This document shows, piece by piece, positions 45,501 through 53,209 of a stretch of DNA of 64,000 nucleotides. The translations under genes and the position numbers were made by a program. The DNA is from Odoribacter sp. AF15-53. GTDB lineage: Bacteria; Bacteroidota; Bacteroidia; Bacteroidales; Marinifilaceae. The notes beneath the pieces were generated by a model that was not told the origin of the DNA, ran no database searches, and saw nothing but the letters and a program-made list of their open reading frames with translations. The stretch's first letter is position 1, and the number at the start of each line of letters is the position of its first letter. The DNA is taken from positions 62,001 to 126,000 of the forward strand of contig NZ_QUHC01000002.1 in assembly GCF_003479425.1 (NCBI RefSeq), written 5' to 3'.

Positions 45501-45973
45501 ACCCCGATCGAAGTTCCTTTTATCAACACGGTTACTCCCAGCAAGGGGGTCTTTTTATTATCCGTTACCCTTCCCTTAATCGTACGGGCCTCTTTCTGCT
45601 GATTTAATGGAGCCTCCTTGATAATAATCATATTATTCTCGATATCCGCAATGAAACCGGTCCCCTTCAACGCCTGTGTCAACACTTCCGATAACAACGC
45701 ATTTTGCATACTCACCGTGATATTCTTCACGACTTTTGTCTTGTTGTAATCATACAAGAATCCCATATCACACTGACTCTTGATCGCTACAATCAACTCC
45801 TCGATGCCCGCATTTTTCAAATCAATGCTGACTCGCTGATTTTGAGAATGAACTGCTGCATTCAACCCGAAATTGAATACCAGCAAAAAGATACAAAGAT
45901 TTTTCATCAACAAAAGAATTTTTTGATACCACCTTTTTTGAAAAGGCGTGTACAGTTTACCTCTTTTTTTCAT
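42572..45973 (-). CDS. SusC/RagA TonB-dependent transporter with STN domain (locus 2)
   Basis: About 1133 residues from the ATG at 45973 (MKKRGKLYTPFQKRWYQK). The open frame up to 46060 passes through two hairpins and is rejected. Signal segment NLCIFLLVFNFGLNAAVHS, STN domain (EELIVAIKSQCDMGFLYDYN, about 50-120), regulatory beta domain (TIKGRVTDNKKTPLLGVTV), box region DEVVVTGYS, plug with LTILKDAAATAMYGSRAANG, and barrel ending YSLTLNVRF. The start is followed by AAAAAAAG as in the other susC genes. It works with FecR and sigma upstream; the substrate is unknown. Confidence 0.94.
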   Translation of the reverse strand: MKKRGKLYTPFQKRWYQKILLLMKNLCIFLLVFNFGLNAAVHSQNQRVSIDLKNAGIEELIVAIKSQCDMGFLYDYNKTKVVKNITVSMQNALLSEVLTQALKGTGFIADIENNMIIIKEAPLNQQKEARTIKGRVTDNKKTPLLGVTVLIKGTSIGVVTDTVGMYKITLPDQKDITLLFSFIGMVSKEVNVVNQKEINVVLEEDVEKLDEVVVTGYSNIKKSSFTGNATAVTRDELMKTNNKNIISAIQAFDPSFRIRENSLWGSDPNALPEFNIRGESSIGMKKGLDIEQMKQEQHTDLKDNPNLPIFIMDGFEVDVQKVYDMDMNRVESLTILKDAAATAMYGSRAANGVVVITTIAPKPGQLMVSYNGTFSLELPDLSDYNVCNAAEKLELERLCGVYDSNEALAVENELAYNALLQQVLRGYDTDWMAQPLRNAFNHKHSIYVEGGVESIRYGVDLKYETNGGVMKGSYRDRMGAGLTLDYRYKKLQIRNYVSYNSTRSENSPYGNFSEYVDMMPYWRIYDDEGKLIQSFRPMSGGDIANPLYSATLDSYSGKSKYNELIDNLNINWYLAEGLQFKGQFSITKTDQKTETFKDPRDPYFDTDRIFDKIDEIGQLDRDLSEGYNWTAKGLFLYNRQFKKHFINATAGVEAVESHSSSNSMRYQGFPMGSVHSSEFAAKQKDKTKHSETNSRLFGLLASVNYSYNDIYLFDGSWRLDGSSQFGADKRFAPFWSVGAGINIHNYDFLKDNGMITLLRVRGSYGSTGKVNFPSYTAVTTYSVDSDAWYYTGSASYLYYLGNEKLKWETTNTLDAGIEFGLWNGLLDVKANYYHKETEDMIDETSIRQSSGFTTYYSNAGTVVNKGFEFDLRATVYRDKDWMVTVIGNVATNRNEITKLGKAAEAYNKALDENYNTTFEGGYYAELRSAPLKRYTVGASTTAIYAVRSAGIDPANGKEKFIKKNGTSTYTWDANDQVVVGDETPDAQGAFGLNVSYKGFFLNASFLFQWGGQTYNETLINRVENADITHKNVDKRVLAERWKQAGDKVPYYDIREKPYVRPTSRFVQDYNYLSFNGLSIGYDFPVNLISKWRLASLGLRFNANDLGRWSSVKEERGISYPYAKNYSLTLNVRF

Positions 45974-46000
45974 AAATTTGTGTTGTAAAATTAAACAATC

Positions 46001-46055
46001 AAATAAGCTTGCCGGCTTATTTATGCGACAGGGGAATATTGCCGTATTCTCCTGT
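46001..46055 (-). promoter_or_regulatory. Two hairpins between fecR and susC (locus 2)
   Basis: AAATAAGC/GCTTATTT (46001-46008 with 46015-46022) and ACAGGAGAATA with TATTCCCCTGT on the minus strand (46055-46028). Both have 6-nt loops reading CGGCAA on the minus strand. They fill the gap from 7 bp after the fecR stop to about 28 bp before the susC start. Confidence 0.5.
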
Positions 46056-46061
46056 TTCATT

Positions 46062-47240
46062 CTATCTCATCACTCGCACTACTTTTTTATCTATAATAAA
46101 TTTAACATCACTTGTTCTTTCAATCAGTCGTAACAAATAACCAAAATCTTCGAACCGCCTCAATTCTCCGGAAAATAAAACATCTTTCACATCTGTATTC
46201 TGATAGAAAACGTCAAAATCATACCATCTTGACAACGTAGAAAGAATATCCTCTAAACGCTTCTGTTTAAAAACATACTTACCTTCTTTCCAGGCCACAA
46301 ATTCGGCAACATCCACCTTCCTTTCCGTCACCGCCCCACTCGCCTTGTTGTACGCCACCTGCATTCCCGGTTCCAACACGAAACTCTGATTTCCCTGCCC
46401 AAACTCGACGTTCACCTTTCCCGATACCAAAGTCGTATAATCATTTACCTCGCTAGCATAACAAGTAATCCCGAAACTCGTCCCCAACACGGTTACTTTC
46501 TGTCCCCCGGAATGAACAATAAAAGGTCTCCCCACATCCTTTCGTACTTCAAAATACGCCTCTCCTTCCAAATATACCTCCCGGGTATCTCCCGAAAATA
46601 TCACGGGATATCGTAAACGAGATGCCGAGTTAATCCACACTTTCGTACCATCTTCTAATTCAACCCGGTATTCCCCTCCTTTAGGGACGCTTAACTTGTT
46701 GTAAACAATCTCTTTTAAAGAATCCCGTCCCACATGTCCCGGCAAATAACTCAATATAGAACTATCCACATTTATCTGGTTACCAGTCTTCTCCAGAAGC
46801 GAACATTGTCGCTCTCCCAAACGGTAAGTAGACCCATCCGCCATTTCCAACACGGCACTGTACTGTCCCGGAACAATTTTCTGCATGGTTGCCACTCGTT
46901 CCTGCTTTTCCATCCCTGAACGATAATACACGAACAAACAACAACTGAACACAACAATAACTGAAGCTGCTGCACTCATACCCCACATCCAACGCCGTTT
47001 CCGTTCCACTAGGCATTGTCCCTTCATTTGCTTCTCAAACGTACCCCAAGCTTCTTGTTTTTCCTCGTTGGTAATCACCCGTACTCCTTCCTCTTGATAC
47101 AACTTCCGCATCCGTTCGTAATACTCCCGGTGTTCCCGACTCTCTCTCAACCATGTATCAAAACGTTCCTCTTCCGTAGTAGAAAGTTTCCCCTCTATTT
47201 TCCGGTAGATTAAATGAGCTGATATTACTTTTTTATCCAT
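46062..47240 (-). CDS. FecR-like anti-sigma factor (locus 2)
   Basis: About 392 residues from the ATG at 47240 (MDKKVISAHLIYRKIEGKL). A GTG at 47249 is an alternative. Anti-sigma helices occupy about 1-80, a membrane helix about 88-106 (SAAASVIVVFSCCLFVYY), the FecR domain about 185-270 (VPKGGEYRVELEDGTKVWI, GEAYFEVRKDVGRPFIVHS, VLGTSFGIT) and the DUF4974 dock about 315-390 (LEDILSTLSRWYDFDVFYQN). It should control the sigma gene at 48.3-48.9 kb, from which it is separated by an oppositely oriented hydrolase gene, an unusual interruption. Confidence 0.92.
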   Translation of the reverse strand: MDKKVISAHLIYRKIEGKLSTTEEERFDTWLRESREHREYYERMRKLYQEEGVRVITNEEKQEAWGTFEKQMKGQCLVERKRRWMWGMSAAASVIVVFSCCLFVYYRSGMEKQERVATMQKIVPGQYSAVLEMADGSTYRLGERQCSLLEKTGNQINVDSSILSYLPGHVGRDSLKEIVYNKLSVPKGGEYRVELEDGTKVWINSASRLRYPVIFSGDTREVYLEGEAYFEVRKDVGRPFIVHSGGQKVTVLGTSFGITCYASEVNDYTTLVSGKVNVEFGQGNQSFVLEPGMQVAYNKASGAVTERKVDVAEFVAWKEGKYVFKQKRLEDILSTLSRWYDFDVFYQNTDVKDVLFSGELRRFEDFGYLLRLIERTSDVKFIIDKKVVRVMR

Positions 47241-47351
47241 AGCTTTCACATAATAACATTCCTATAACGGGGAGACACTTATTTTGTGTGACAAGATTTT
47301 TAATTAATTTTCTTGTAACACGAAAAAAATATAATTTTATTATATCATTAT

Positions 47352-47359
47352 TATATTTG
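47352..47359 (+). promoter_or_regulatory. -7 box of the alpha/beta hydrolase gene (TATATTTG)
   Basis: TATATTTG matches the Bacteroidota -7 consensus and ends 25 nt before the hydrolase ATG. No TTG lies at the ideal spacing. Confidence 0.45.
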
Positions 47360-47384
47360 TACCAACCAACAAGCCTGTAAAAGA

Positions 47385-48335
47385 ATGATTTTAAACGACT
47401 ATCAACAGCAGTCCCTTCAACGGTTGTTACGCAAGAAAAACATGCAACAACTCTATCAAGCCTATATAAAACCTTTTAATACCAAACCATATCCCAAGAA
47501 ATTTCTGGATATTCCCTACGGAAAACAATCCATATTTCAAAAAATGGATATTTACTTGCCCGAAAATCATCCTGGACCTTATCCCGTTATTATCTACATT
47601 CATGGCGGGGCATGGGTACTTGGAGGAAAACGACAAGGATGCATGTATCCGCCACTCTCTTTTCTACAGCACGGATATGCTATAATCGGGGCAAACTATC
47701 GTCTTAGTCCTTTACACAAATGGCCCGCACACATACACGACATCAAAGCTGTTGTTCGCTATCTGAAAGCTCATGCCTCCGAGTATCAACTCGACACGAA
47801 CCGTATCGTGTTATGGGGAGATTCAGCCGGGGGACATCTCGTTGAACTTATGGCCCTTACAGACGGGGTAAAGGAATTGGAAGACCCAACTTTCGGGTAC
47901 ATGGAACACGACACTAAAGTACAGGTTGTCATCAGTTGGTTCGGCATAAGCAATTTCGCAGCTTTTGAAAACGAATCATCAGCATTAACATTAGCCGGGA
48001 AAATATTACCCCATTTCCTATACAAACAATTCCCTTACCTGATGTTCAAACAAAATATTTTTCAAGACACAAAACTTGTAAAACAAGTTAGTCCGATTAC
48101 CTACATCGAACAAGCGAACTATACCGCACCTATATTATTACAACATGGAACAAAAGATTTCCTCGTATCCCCCCAACAATCTATTTCTTTCTGGAATACA
48201 TTAATTCAAAAATTCGGTTCTTCTATTTGCGAACTGGACCAGATTGAAGGAGCCGGACATTACAGTGAAGAATTTGTTACCCCGGAAAACATATATCGAA
48301 TCCGGAAATTTATAGAACAACATCTCCAACGATAA
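47385..48335 (+). CDS. Alpha/beta hydrolase (esterase/lipase, HSL or BD-FAE type)
   Basis: 316 residues with no signal peptide, so probably cytoplasmic. The oxyanion-hole motif HGGAW is at 73-77, the nucleophile elbow GDSAGG at 145-150 (Ser147), the acid Asp258 in HGTKDFLV, and His292 in GAGHYS: a complete catalytic triad of the hormone-sensitive lipase/feruloyl-esterase-like group. It cleaves an ester or similar bond; the natural substrate is unknown. It is the only plus-strand gene in the SusCD array, wedged between the sigma gene (convergent, 8 bp apart) and fecR (divergent, 144 bp apart). It may process the imported compound. Confidence 0.88.
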   Translation: MILNDYQQQSLQRLLRKKNMQQLYQAYIKPFNTKPYPKKFLDIPYGKQSIFQKMDIYLPENHPGPYPVIIYIHGGAWVLGGKRQGCMYPPLSFLQHGYAIIGANYRLSPLHKWPAHIHDIKAVVRYLKAHASEYQLDTNRIVLWGDSAGGHLVELMALTDGVKELEDPTFGYMEHDTKVQVVISWFGISNFAAFENESSALTLAGKILPHFLYKQFPYLMFKQNIFQDTKLVKQVSPITYIEQANYTAPILLQHGTKDFLVSPQQSISFWNTLIQKFGSSICELDQIEGAGHYSEEFVTPENIYRIRKFIEQHLQR

Positions 48336-48343
48336 GGTTATAT

Positions 48344-48928
48344 CTACTCCTCAAAACACATAAAAAGCAAGGTTAAAGAATCTCCTTCCGCAGAAAGTAA
48401 TTCACGCATTTTCTTATACCCCCGAGCAACTTGCGTGCGAATTGTATTGATAGAAATACCTAACTCTTCTGCGATTTCAAGATACTTCTTCCCTTCTAGC
48501 ACATTCAATTGAATTATTAACCGACATTGTTCCGGTAAACTCGCAATAGCTGCATTCACCTTTCTATACACCTCGTCATCAATATTTTCATCCACATCAG
48601 CAGTAGATAGCATCGCTTCTGCTACTAAAAATTTATTTTTATCAACAACCTCCAAATGACGAAGATAATCCACAGCAGCATTTCGAGCAACTTTATAAAG
48701 CCATGATTTTAATTGAAAATCATCCGGGAGAGAACGACTGCTTTCAAATAATTTAAAAAAGATATCTTGCACGATATCTTTCGCAACATCCTGATCCCCA
48801 ATATGACGCATCACGAACACTACAAGTGGTGGATAGTATTTTTTAAATACGATCTCATAAACCCGAGGATCTCTTCGCCGTAGACCTAAAATATATGACA
48901 GATCTTCTTTCAAATTCACATTCAACAC
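48344..48928 (-). CDS. ECF RNA polymerase sigma-70 factor (locus 2)
   Basis: 194 residues. Region 2: YEIVFKKYYPPLVVFVMRHI and DVAKDIVQDIFFKLFE (about 48-63). Region 4: LPEQCRLIIQLNVLEGKKY and the helix-turn-helix EIAEELGISINTIRTQVARG (about 148-167). FecR-linked type. Its stop lies 8 bp from the convergent hydrolase stop, so its transcript would run antisense into the hydrolase unless stopped. A consensus promoter lies about 195 nt upstream, leaving an unusually long leader. Confidence 0.93.
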   Translation of the reverse strand: MLNVNLKEDLSYILGLRRRDPRVYEIVFKKYYPPLVVFVMRHIGDQDVAKDIVQDIFFKLFESSRSLPDDFQLKSWLYKVARNAAVDYLRHLEVVDKNKFLVAEAMLSTADVDENIDDEVYRKVNAAIASLPEQCRLIIQLNVLEGKKYLEIAEELGISINTIRTQVARGYKKMRELLSAEGDSLTLLFMCFEE

Positions 48929-49123
48929 TTTACATACACATAATTTATAATTTTTCTCTCAACAAATGAACGTTTAAACAAGTTCTTTAATGTAATATAT
49001 CATTAGTTTTTTAATAAGGCCATTCATACGGTAATATAGTATATTACAGACACTTATTATATTCCAATTTTTCTTACAATTCGCATCACTTTAAATAGCA
49101 ACAAACGTTCGTTTATTGATTTC

Positions 49124-49153
49124 CAAAAATATAAAATAATTCAAACAAATCAA
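49124..49153 (-). promoter_or_regulatory. Promoter of the locus-2 sigma gene (TTG-N19-TATTTTTG)
   Basis: On the minus strand TTG (49153-49151), 19 nt, TATTTTTG (49131-49124). This is a complete housekeeping consensus. The sigma ATG is at 48928, so the leader is about 190 nt and contains one arm-to-arm inverted repeat. Confidence 0.5.
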
Positions 49154-49431
49154 CCCTACTATTATTATCTTTTGTTTTCCTTCCAATCTCTTCTATAACA
49201 ACACTTGTTTTACTCTTACATCTCTTCGTCATCCCCAGGATATACTTTCGATATCTCTTCCTTCTATACAACAGCATTTTAAGGATAGTATAACGAAGAT
49301 ATGACGAAGATACACAAGATAAAGTAATAGAAAATCAAATACTTACACAATACTTTCTCTCGTGTTTTCCCCAAAAAATCGAAGTTTGCCCAAACAGCTT
49401 GTAATATCCCCATAACACGATACAAACAAAA

Positions 49432-49455
49432 ACGATCCGGGAAATCCCGGATCGT
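49432..49455 (-). terminator. Terminator of locus 3
   Basis: ACGATCCGGG (49432-49441) pairs perfectly with CCCGGATCGT (49446-49455) around a 4-nt loop. The minus strand continues TTTTTGTTTG. It ends the operon 134 bp after the thioredoxin-like gene. Confidence 0.8.
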
Positions 49456-49588
49456 ACAGACGGCCAGTACCCCTGTCACGCATAAAGCATCCCGCAGAGA
49501 TTCCCTGACCCTATAAATTTTATGGACGTTACAAACTTTTGCCCCAATCCGAATGAAAGTATCAAAACGTTTTCACTCGCCCCCGGCC

Positions 49589-50683
49589 CTACATTTGCTT
49601 TTCCAGCTCGTCAAAATAATTGGTCACATAGTTTATATTATCTTGCATTTTCAGACTCGGTACAATCGTTTTGCCTATTTGAATAAATTCCTTCAAAGCA
49701 GCCTTATCCTCTTGCGACCGGAAATACACGGACACGGGCATCACGATCATCATCACGTCGGGGTCAGAGAAACGAGGGAACTCCTTTTTACAGAGTTTCA
49801 GCAACTCGTCGGTATTCTTCTCTTTGTAAGCATTTGCCATCCTCACGTAAGCCAACAACCGTTCCTTATCGTCAATCTTCAACGTACGGATCACGTTTTC
49901 AATCTCCCTAATATCACCCTCTGTTATTTTAGTATCCCGTCCCCAGACAACTGAAGACAAAACACCCGCGTAAAGATTCCCCAAACGTCGGTCAACCTTT
50001 TCCCGTCCCACTTGTTGATAAAATGGTTTCCGATTTTCCAGCAAGAAACGATAATTTGCGGAACCGAAAGGTGCCAGATCGTTATTATCAAACAGTATCC
50101 AACAAGCAGAATCAACCTTCTCCTCCTTTGTCAACTGTTCCGACAATATCCCCGCCACTTCCTTCACCCGGCGAATCTCACTTGCCTCCACCAACGCTTT
50201 CAGATATTTCAGTAAAAACGCTTTATCTCGTTCTCCCCCCTCGTAACGTGTGGCTAAAGTACCAACCGTCTCCGTCTGTTTCATTGAATGTTCCACCCGA
50301 CGAATAATCCCGTCGACATCCGCACCGCCCACCAGCTTATCATGTACCACCCCATCCGGGCGAATCAACACGAAAGTCGGGTAAGCCCCGATCCCCAGTT
50401 TCTTTGCCAGTTCCGGACCTTCTCCTTTCTCCATGTCATATTTCACGTTCACGAACCGGGAGTTGAAAAAAACTCCCGCTTTCGCTTGCGTGAACACCTG
50501 CTCTGCCATCACCTTGCAGGGGCCGCACCAAGAGGTGTAAGCATCCAGAAACACCCAACGATTCTCGGCTTTCGCTTTTTCCAAAGCTTCCTTAAACGTC
50601 AGCGATTCAAATTTCACCCCATCTTGCGCCCGAAGCAAAGTGATCGACAGACTACACAACAACATTAAAATGATTTTTCTCAT
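49589..50683 (-). CDS. Thioredoxin-family periplasmic protein (locus 3)
   Basis: About 364 residues from the ATG at 50683 (MRKIILMLLCSLSITLLRAQ, signal peptide). A start at 50698 is also possible. The thioredoxin domain (about 22-135) has an intact active site SWCGPCK (51-57) and the cis-Pro in IGAYPTFVLIRPDG. The remaining about 220 residues are helical and charged, similar in style to the secreted protein at 19.5-20.4 kb. Such proteins reduce or isomerise disulfides in the periplasm. It is the last gene of locus 3, 18 bp after the lipoprotein, so it may act on cysteine-containing cargo or on the lipoprotein itself. Confidence 0.88.
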   Translation of the reverse strand: MRKIILMLLCSLSITLLRAQDGVKFESLTFKEALEKAKAENRWVFLDAYTSWCGPCKVMAEQVFTQAKAGVFFNSRFVNVKYDMEKGEGPELAKKLGIGAYPTFVLIRPDGVVHDKLVGGADVDGIIRRVEHSMKQTETVGTLATRYEGGERDKAFLLKYLKALVEASEIRRVKEVAGILSEQLTKEEKVDSACWILFDNNDLAPFGSANYRFLLENRKPFYQQVGREKVDRRLGNLYAGVLSSVVWGRDTKITEGDIREIENVIRTLKIDDKERLLAYVRMANAYKEKNTDELLKLCKKEFPRFSDPDVMMIVMPVSVYFRSQEDKAALKEFIQIGKTIVPSLKMQDNINYVTNYFDELEKQM

Positions 50684-50701
50684 TACCCGGTAATTCATCG
50701 G

Positions 50702-51715
50702 TTACTCTTCATCCGGCAACGAAGCCTTGTACTCATCAAACTTCTCCCGGTACTTGTTCCCTGCAGCCTGAATATCCCAACCGTATTCTTTGAAATACTT
50801 GATCAACACCTCGTATTTCAATGCCCGGGATTTACTGTTATCCAAATAATCCTTTTTGATATTATCATAGGACTCCGTCACGAGCAAACGTAACCACTCG
50901 GAAAAATCTCCCTCGAATGAACGAGAACTTCCCCCGGTGATATACCCGCCGTTCCGGCACAATTCATCCACCGCATTCTTGTACTTAATCACGTAAGGCC
51001 GACTATTCACCTCCTCTTCATCATCGTCATCCGCATCGGGATTCTCCTCTTTCCAAGCTTTTTCGTCCTTATCATATTCGTTACCTAATTTCTCGTATGC
51101 CTCCCCGTCATCATAGGCCTTACCCCCGGCCACGAATTCTTTCAGGGGTTCCTCCATCCGGGCAACAATCATCGAACCCAATTTTCTCCACACTTCAGTC
51201 GTCAACACTGAATCCTGGTAATAATGATTAACAGGATCTGTCACGGGTATCGCCCCGTCCGTCGTATTGGGCCACATGAGAATCAAACGACTCCGGCCCA
51301 AAGCCTTCACAGGATAAATCCACCAAAGAGATCCATATTGTTTCACGTAAAAAAATTCCAAAGGGAAAAAGGAATGAGCATACTCCTTTGACACGTTACT
51401 CAACAAAGCTTCCGAATAATTCAACACTTCCGGAACTTTTTCCTCTTCAAGATTCTCGGCTCCCCGCATGGCAACAAGAGCATCCTGCGCCAGAATGGCA
51501 TTCGTCAACTCGTCAATACTGCTAAAATAAGTACGAACCCATACCCCGTAATCATTGAACATTGATTTCACCCGGGGATCAGCATTTTCATCCGGGGAAA
51601 ACATATCAACAATTCCCAAATCTTCTGTCGGCGACAATTTTTTCTCTTTGTCACAACCACTCAAAAATAAGGTTAGAGCGGCTAGCAGGACATATACACT
51701 TTTATACTTTACCAT
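50702..51715 (-). CDS. Lipoprotein resembling zinc-peptidase-like proteins, no HExxH (locus 3)
   Basis: About 337 residues from the ATG at 51715 (MVKYKSVYVLLAALTLFLSGC lipobox, quoted in part). 51727 is an alternative start. The order of features (an early DYGVWVRTYFSS segment, a middle helix, GYITGGSSRSFEGDFSEWLR, and a C-terminal helix pair KYEVLIKYFKEYGWDIQAA) resembles the putative zinc-binding metallopeptidase lipoproteins that follow SusD genes in Bacteroidota. The HExxH site is absent, so it would be a non-enzymatic relative. An acidic run (DADDDDEEE) lies near residue 235. The family link is by eye and weak; a novel SusD-partner lipoprotein is the alternative. Confidence 0.5.
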   Translation of the reverse strand: MVKYKSVYVLLAALTLFLSGCDKEKKLSPTEDLGIVDMFSPDENADPRVKSMFNDYGVWVRTYFSSIDELTNAILAQDALVAMRGAENLEEEKVPEVLNYSEALLSNVSKEYAHSFFPLEFFYVKQYGSLWWIYPVKALGRSRLILMWPNTTDGAIPVTDPVNHYYQDSVLTTEVWRKLGSMIVARMEEPLKEFVAGGKAYDDGEAYEKLGNEYDKDEKAWKEENPDADDDDEEEVNSRPYVIKYKNAVDELCRNGGYITGGSSRSFEGDFSEWLRLLVTESYDNIKKDYLDNSKSRALKYEVLIKYFKEYGWDIQAAGNKYREKFDEYKASLPDEE

Positions 51716-51749
51716 AACATTCAACATTTACAAATTTAAAATCAACCAT

Positions 51750-53198
51750 TTATCTCGGATTCAACGGCATATTAGGACTGTTCAGTTGTTCTGATTCTGG
51801 AATCTGTAACACGTAACGCAAATCCCCCTGTTCCAACGTGTATACTTGACCGTTCTCGTACGCGTGCTGGATACTCGGCTTACCCAATCTTCTCAAATCA
51901 AACCAACGCATTCCACAATCGAACGCCAATTCCACCCGACGCTCTTCCAACACTCGCTGTAATGCCGTTTCATCCGTGAAGTTTGCCTGATCCAAAGCGA
52001 CATAATCACTTCTCTTTACACGAGTGACCAAAAGACGATTCAAATCATTAATAGCCAATTCCTTTTCTCCAGTCCGAGCGTACGCTTCGGCACGAGTCAC
52101 GTAAGCCTCGCTCAATTTCAACCCGATATAATAACAATCACTCTGCTGTGTGGCGAACATCCGGTATACCGTGGGACCTTGTTCCACGTAATCAGCACTT
52201 TCCGGATCAGCATTCGATTCGAAAATATATCTTCTGTAATCAATCACGTTCGGATCACGTCGACAAAGATTCAACAACTCTTCCGTCGGTTTAAAACGAG
52301 ATTTATAGTAATAATACGGGTTCCCGTTCCCTTTACCGCCAACAAAGAATAAAACCTCGTTCCGGTAATCCGTATCTATAAAACCATACGTGTAACTGAA
52401 AGCGTTAGAAATCTTATCTAAACCGTCCAGGTAGGACTGAATCTCGTTCATATCAAACAATGCCTTCGCATCAATAACATAAGAAGCAGCCTTAATCGCT
52501 TCCTCATACTTATTCATAAACAAGTATACACGTGCTTTGAAAGCTTGTAAAGCGATATAATCAAAACGATATTTACCCTTGCTCTCCTTACCTTCCAGAT
52601 CTTTCGATGCTTCATCCAGGTCCTTCTCAATCTGTTCCCAGACCTTGCCGACCGCAACCCGTACGTTATTCTGGGTATTCTGGTGCACGTCCGCGGCACT
52701 CAACGGCATCGGGACACCCGGTTTTTCCATATTCTCCGAAGCATAATTCTCGGCATACAAATTCACCAGATAGAAATAACAATACGCCCGCAACGCGTAG
52801 GCCTCTCCCCGAACGGTTTCAAATAAAGCTTTTTCTTCAGCTACAGGAGTTTTCCCGGCAAACTCGTCCAGCACAGTATTCGCATAGAATATAGATTGAT
52901 ACAACTGTTTCCAGTAAGCATCCTCGGCCCCGTTATATTGATGCGTGGCGGCCCAGATAAACCACGGTTCATAAGACTTCGTCACCGCCGAGGTCGAGTT
53001 TAGATTCGCGTACACATTATCAGTAGCCAAATCGGTATTAATAAAGAAATCCGAACGGGGATAACCTCCCAGCAGCACGGATTCATAATCCTCCACGCTG
53101 ACCGGTAACATACTGTTCACCGGTTTTATATCAAGCAAATCACAACTACTAAACAAGGCTAGCAGCAACAACACGTGTGTATAAAATATCTTCTTCAT
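51750..53198 (-). CDS. SusD/RagB-like nutrient-binding lipoprotein (locus 3)
   Basis: About 482 residues from MKKIFYTHVLLLLALFSSC (lipobox). An ATG at 53210 overlaps the susC stop as TAATG and could couple translation. SusD features: LLDIKPVNSMLPVSVEDYE, YALRAYCYFYLVNLYAENY (about 125-143), AFKARVYLFMNKYEEAI, and the C-terminal SEAYVTRAEAYARTGEKELA and VELAFDCGMRWFDLRRLGK. The last motif is the typical RagB/SusD_RagB ending, more canonical than in the other three loci. Partner of the SusC directly upstream. Confidence 0.93.
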   Translation of the reverse strand: MKKIFYTHVLLLLALFSSCDLLDIKPVNSMLPVSVEDYESVLLGGYPRSDFFINTDLATDNVYANLNSTSAVTKSYEPWFIWAATHQYNGAEDAYWKQLYQSIFYANTVLDEFAGKTPVAEEKALFETVRGEAYALRAYCYFYLVNLYAENYASENMEKPGVPMPLSAADVHQNTQNNVRVAVGKVWEQIEKDLDEASKDLEGKESKGKYRFDYIALQAFKARVYLFMNKYEEAIKAASYVIDAKALFDMNEIQSYLDGLDKISNAFSYTYGFIDTDYRNEVLFFVGGKGNGNPYYYYKSRFKPTEELLNLCRRDPNVIDYRRYIFESNADPESADYVEQGPTVYRMFATQQSDCYYIGLKLSEAYVTRAEAYARTGEKELAINDLNRLLVTRVKRSDYVALDQANFTDETALQRVLEERRVELAFDCGMRWFDLRRLGKPSIQHAYENGQVYTLEQGDLRYVLQIPESEQLNSPNMPLNPR

Positions 53199-53209
53199 AA
53201 TCAAAAACA

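Larger units (their letters stand above)
48929..49588. other. 660-bp gap between locus 2 and locus 3
   Basis: AT-rich and without a credible protein gene. It holds the sigma promoter (49124-49153), the terminator of locus 3 (49432-49455), an imperfect inverted repeat (AACAAATGAACGTTT at about 48963 against AAACGTTCGTTTATT at about 49103), and a short GC-richer stretch 49460-49588 with no recognisable content. Confidence 0.5.

Noticed and set aside
49279..49479. 66-codon minus-strand ORF in the gap before locus 3
   Set aside because: It spans the strong terminator at 49432-49455 and has no recognisable sequence pattern or start context.
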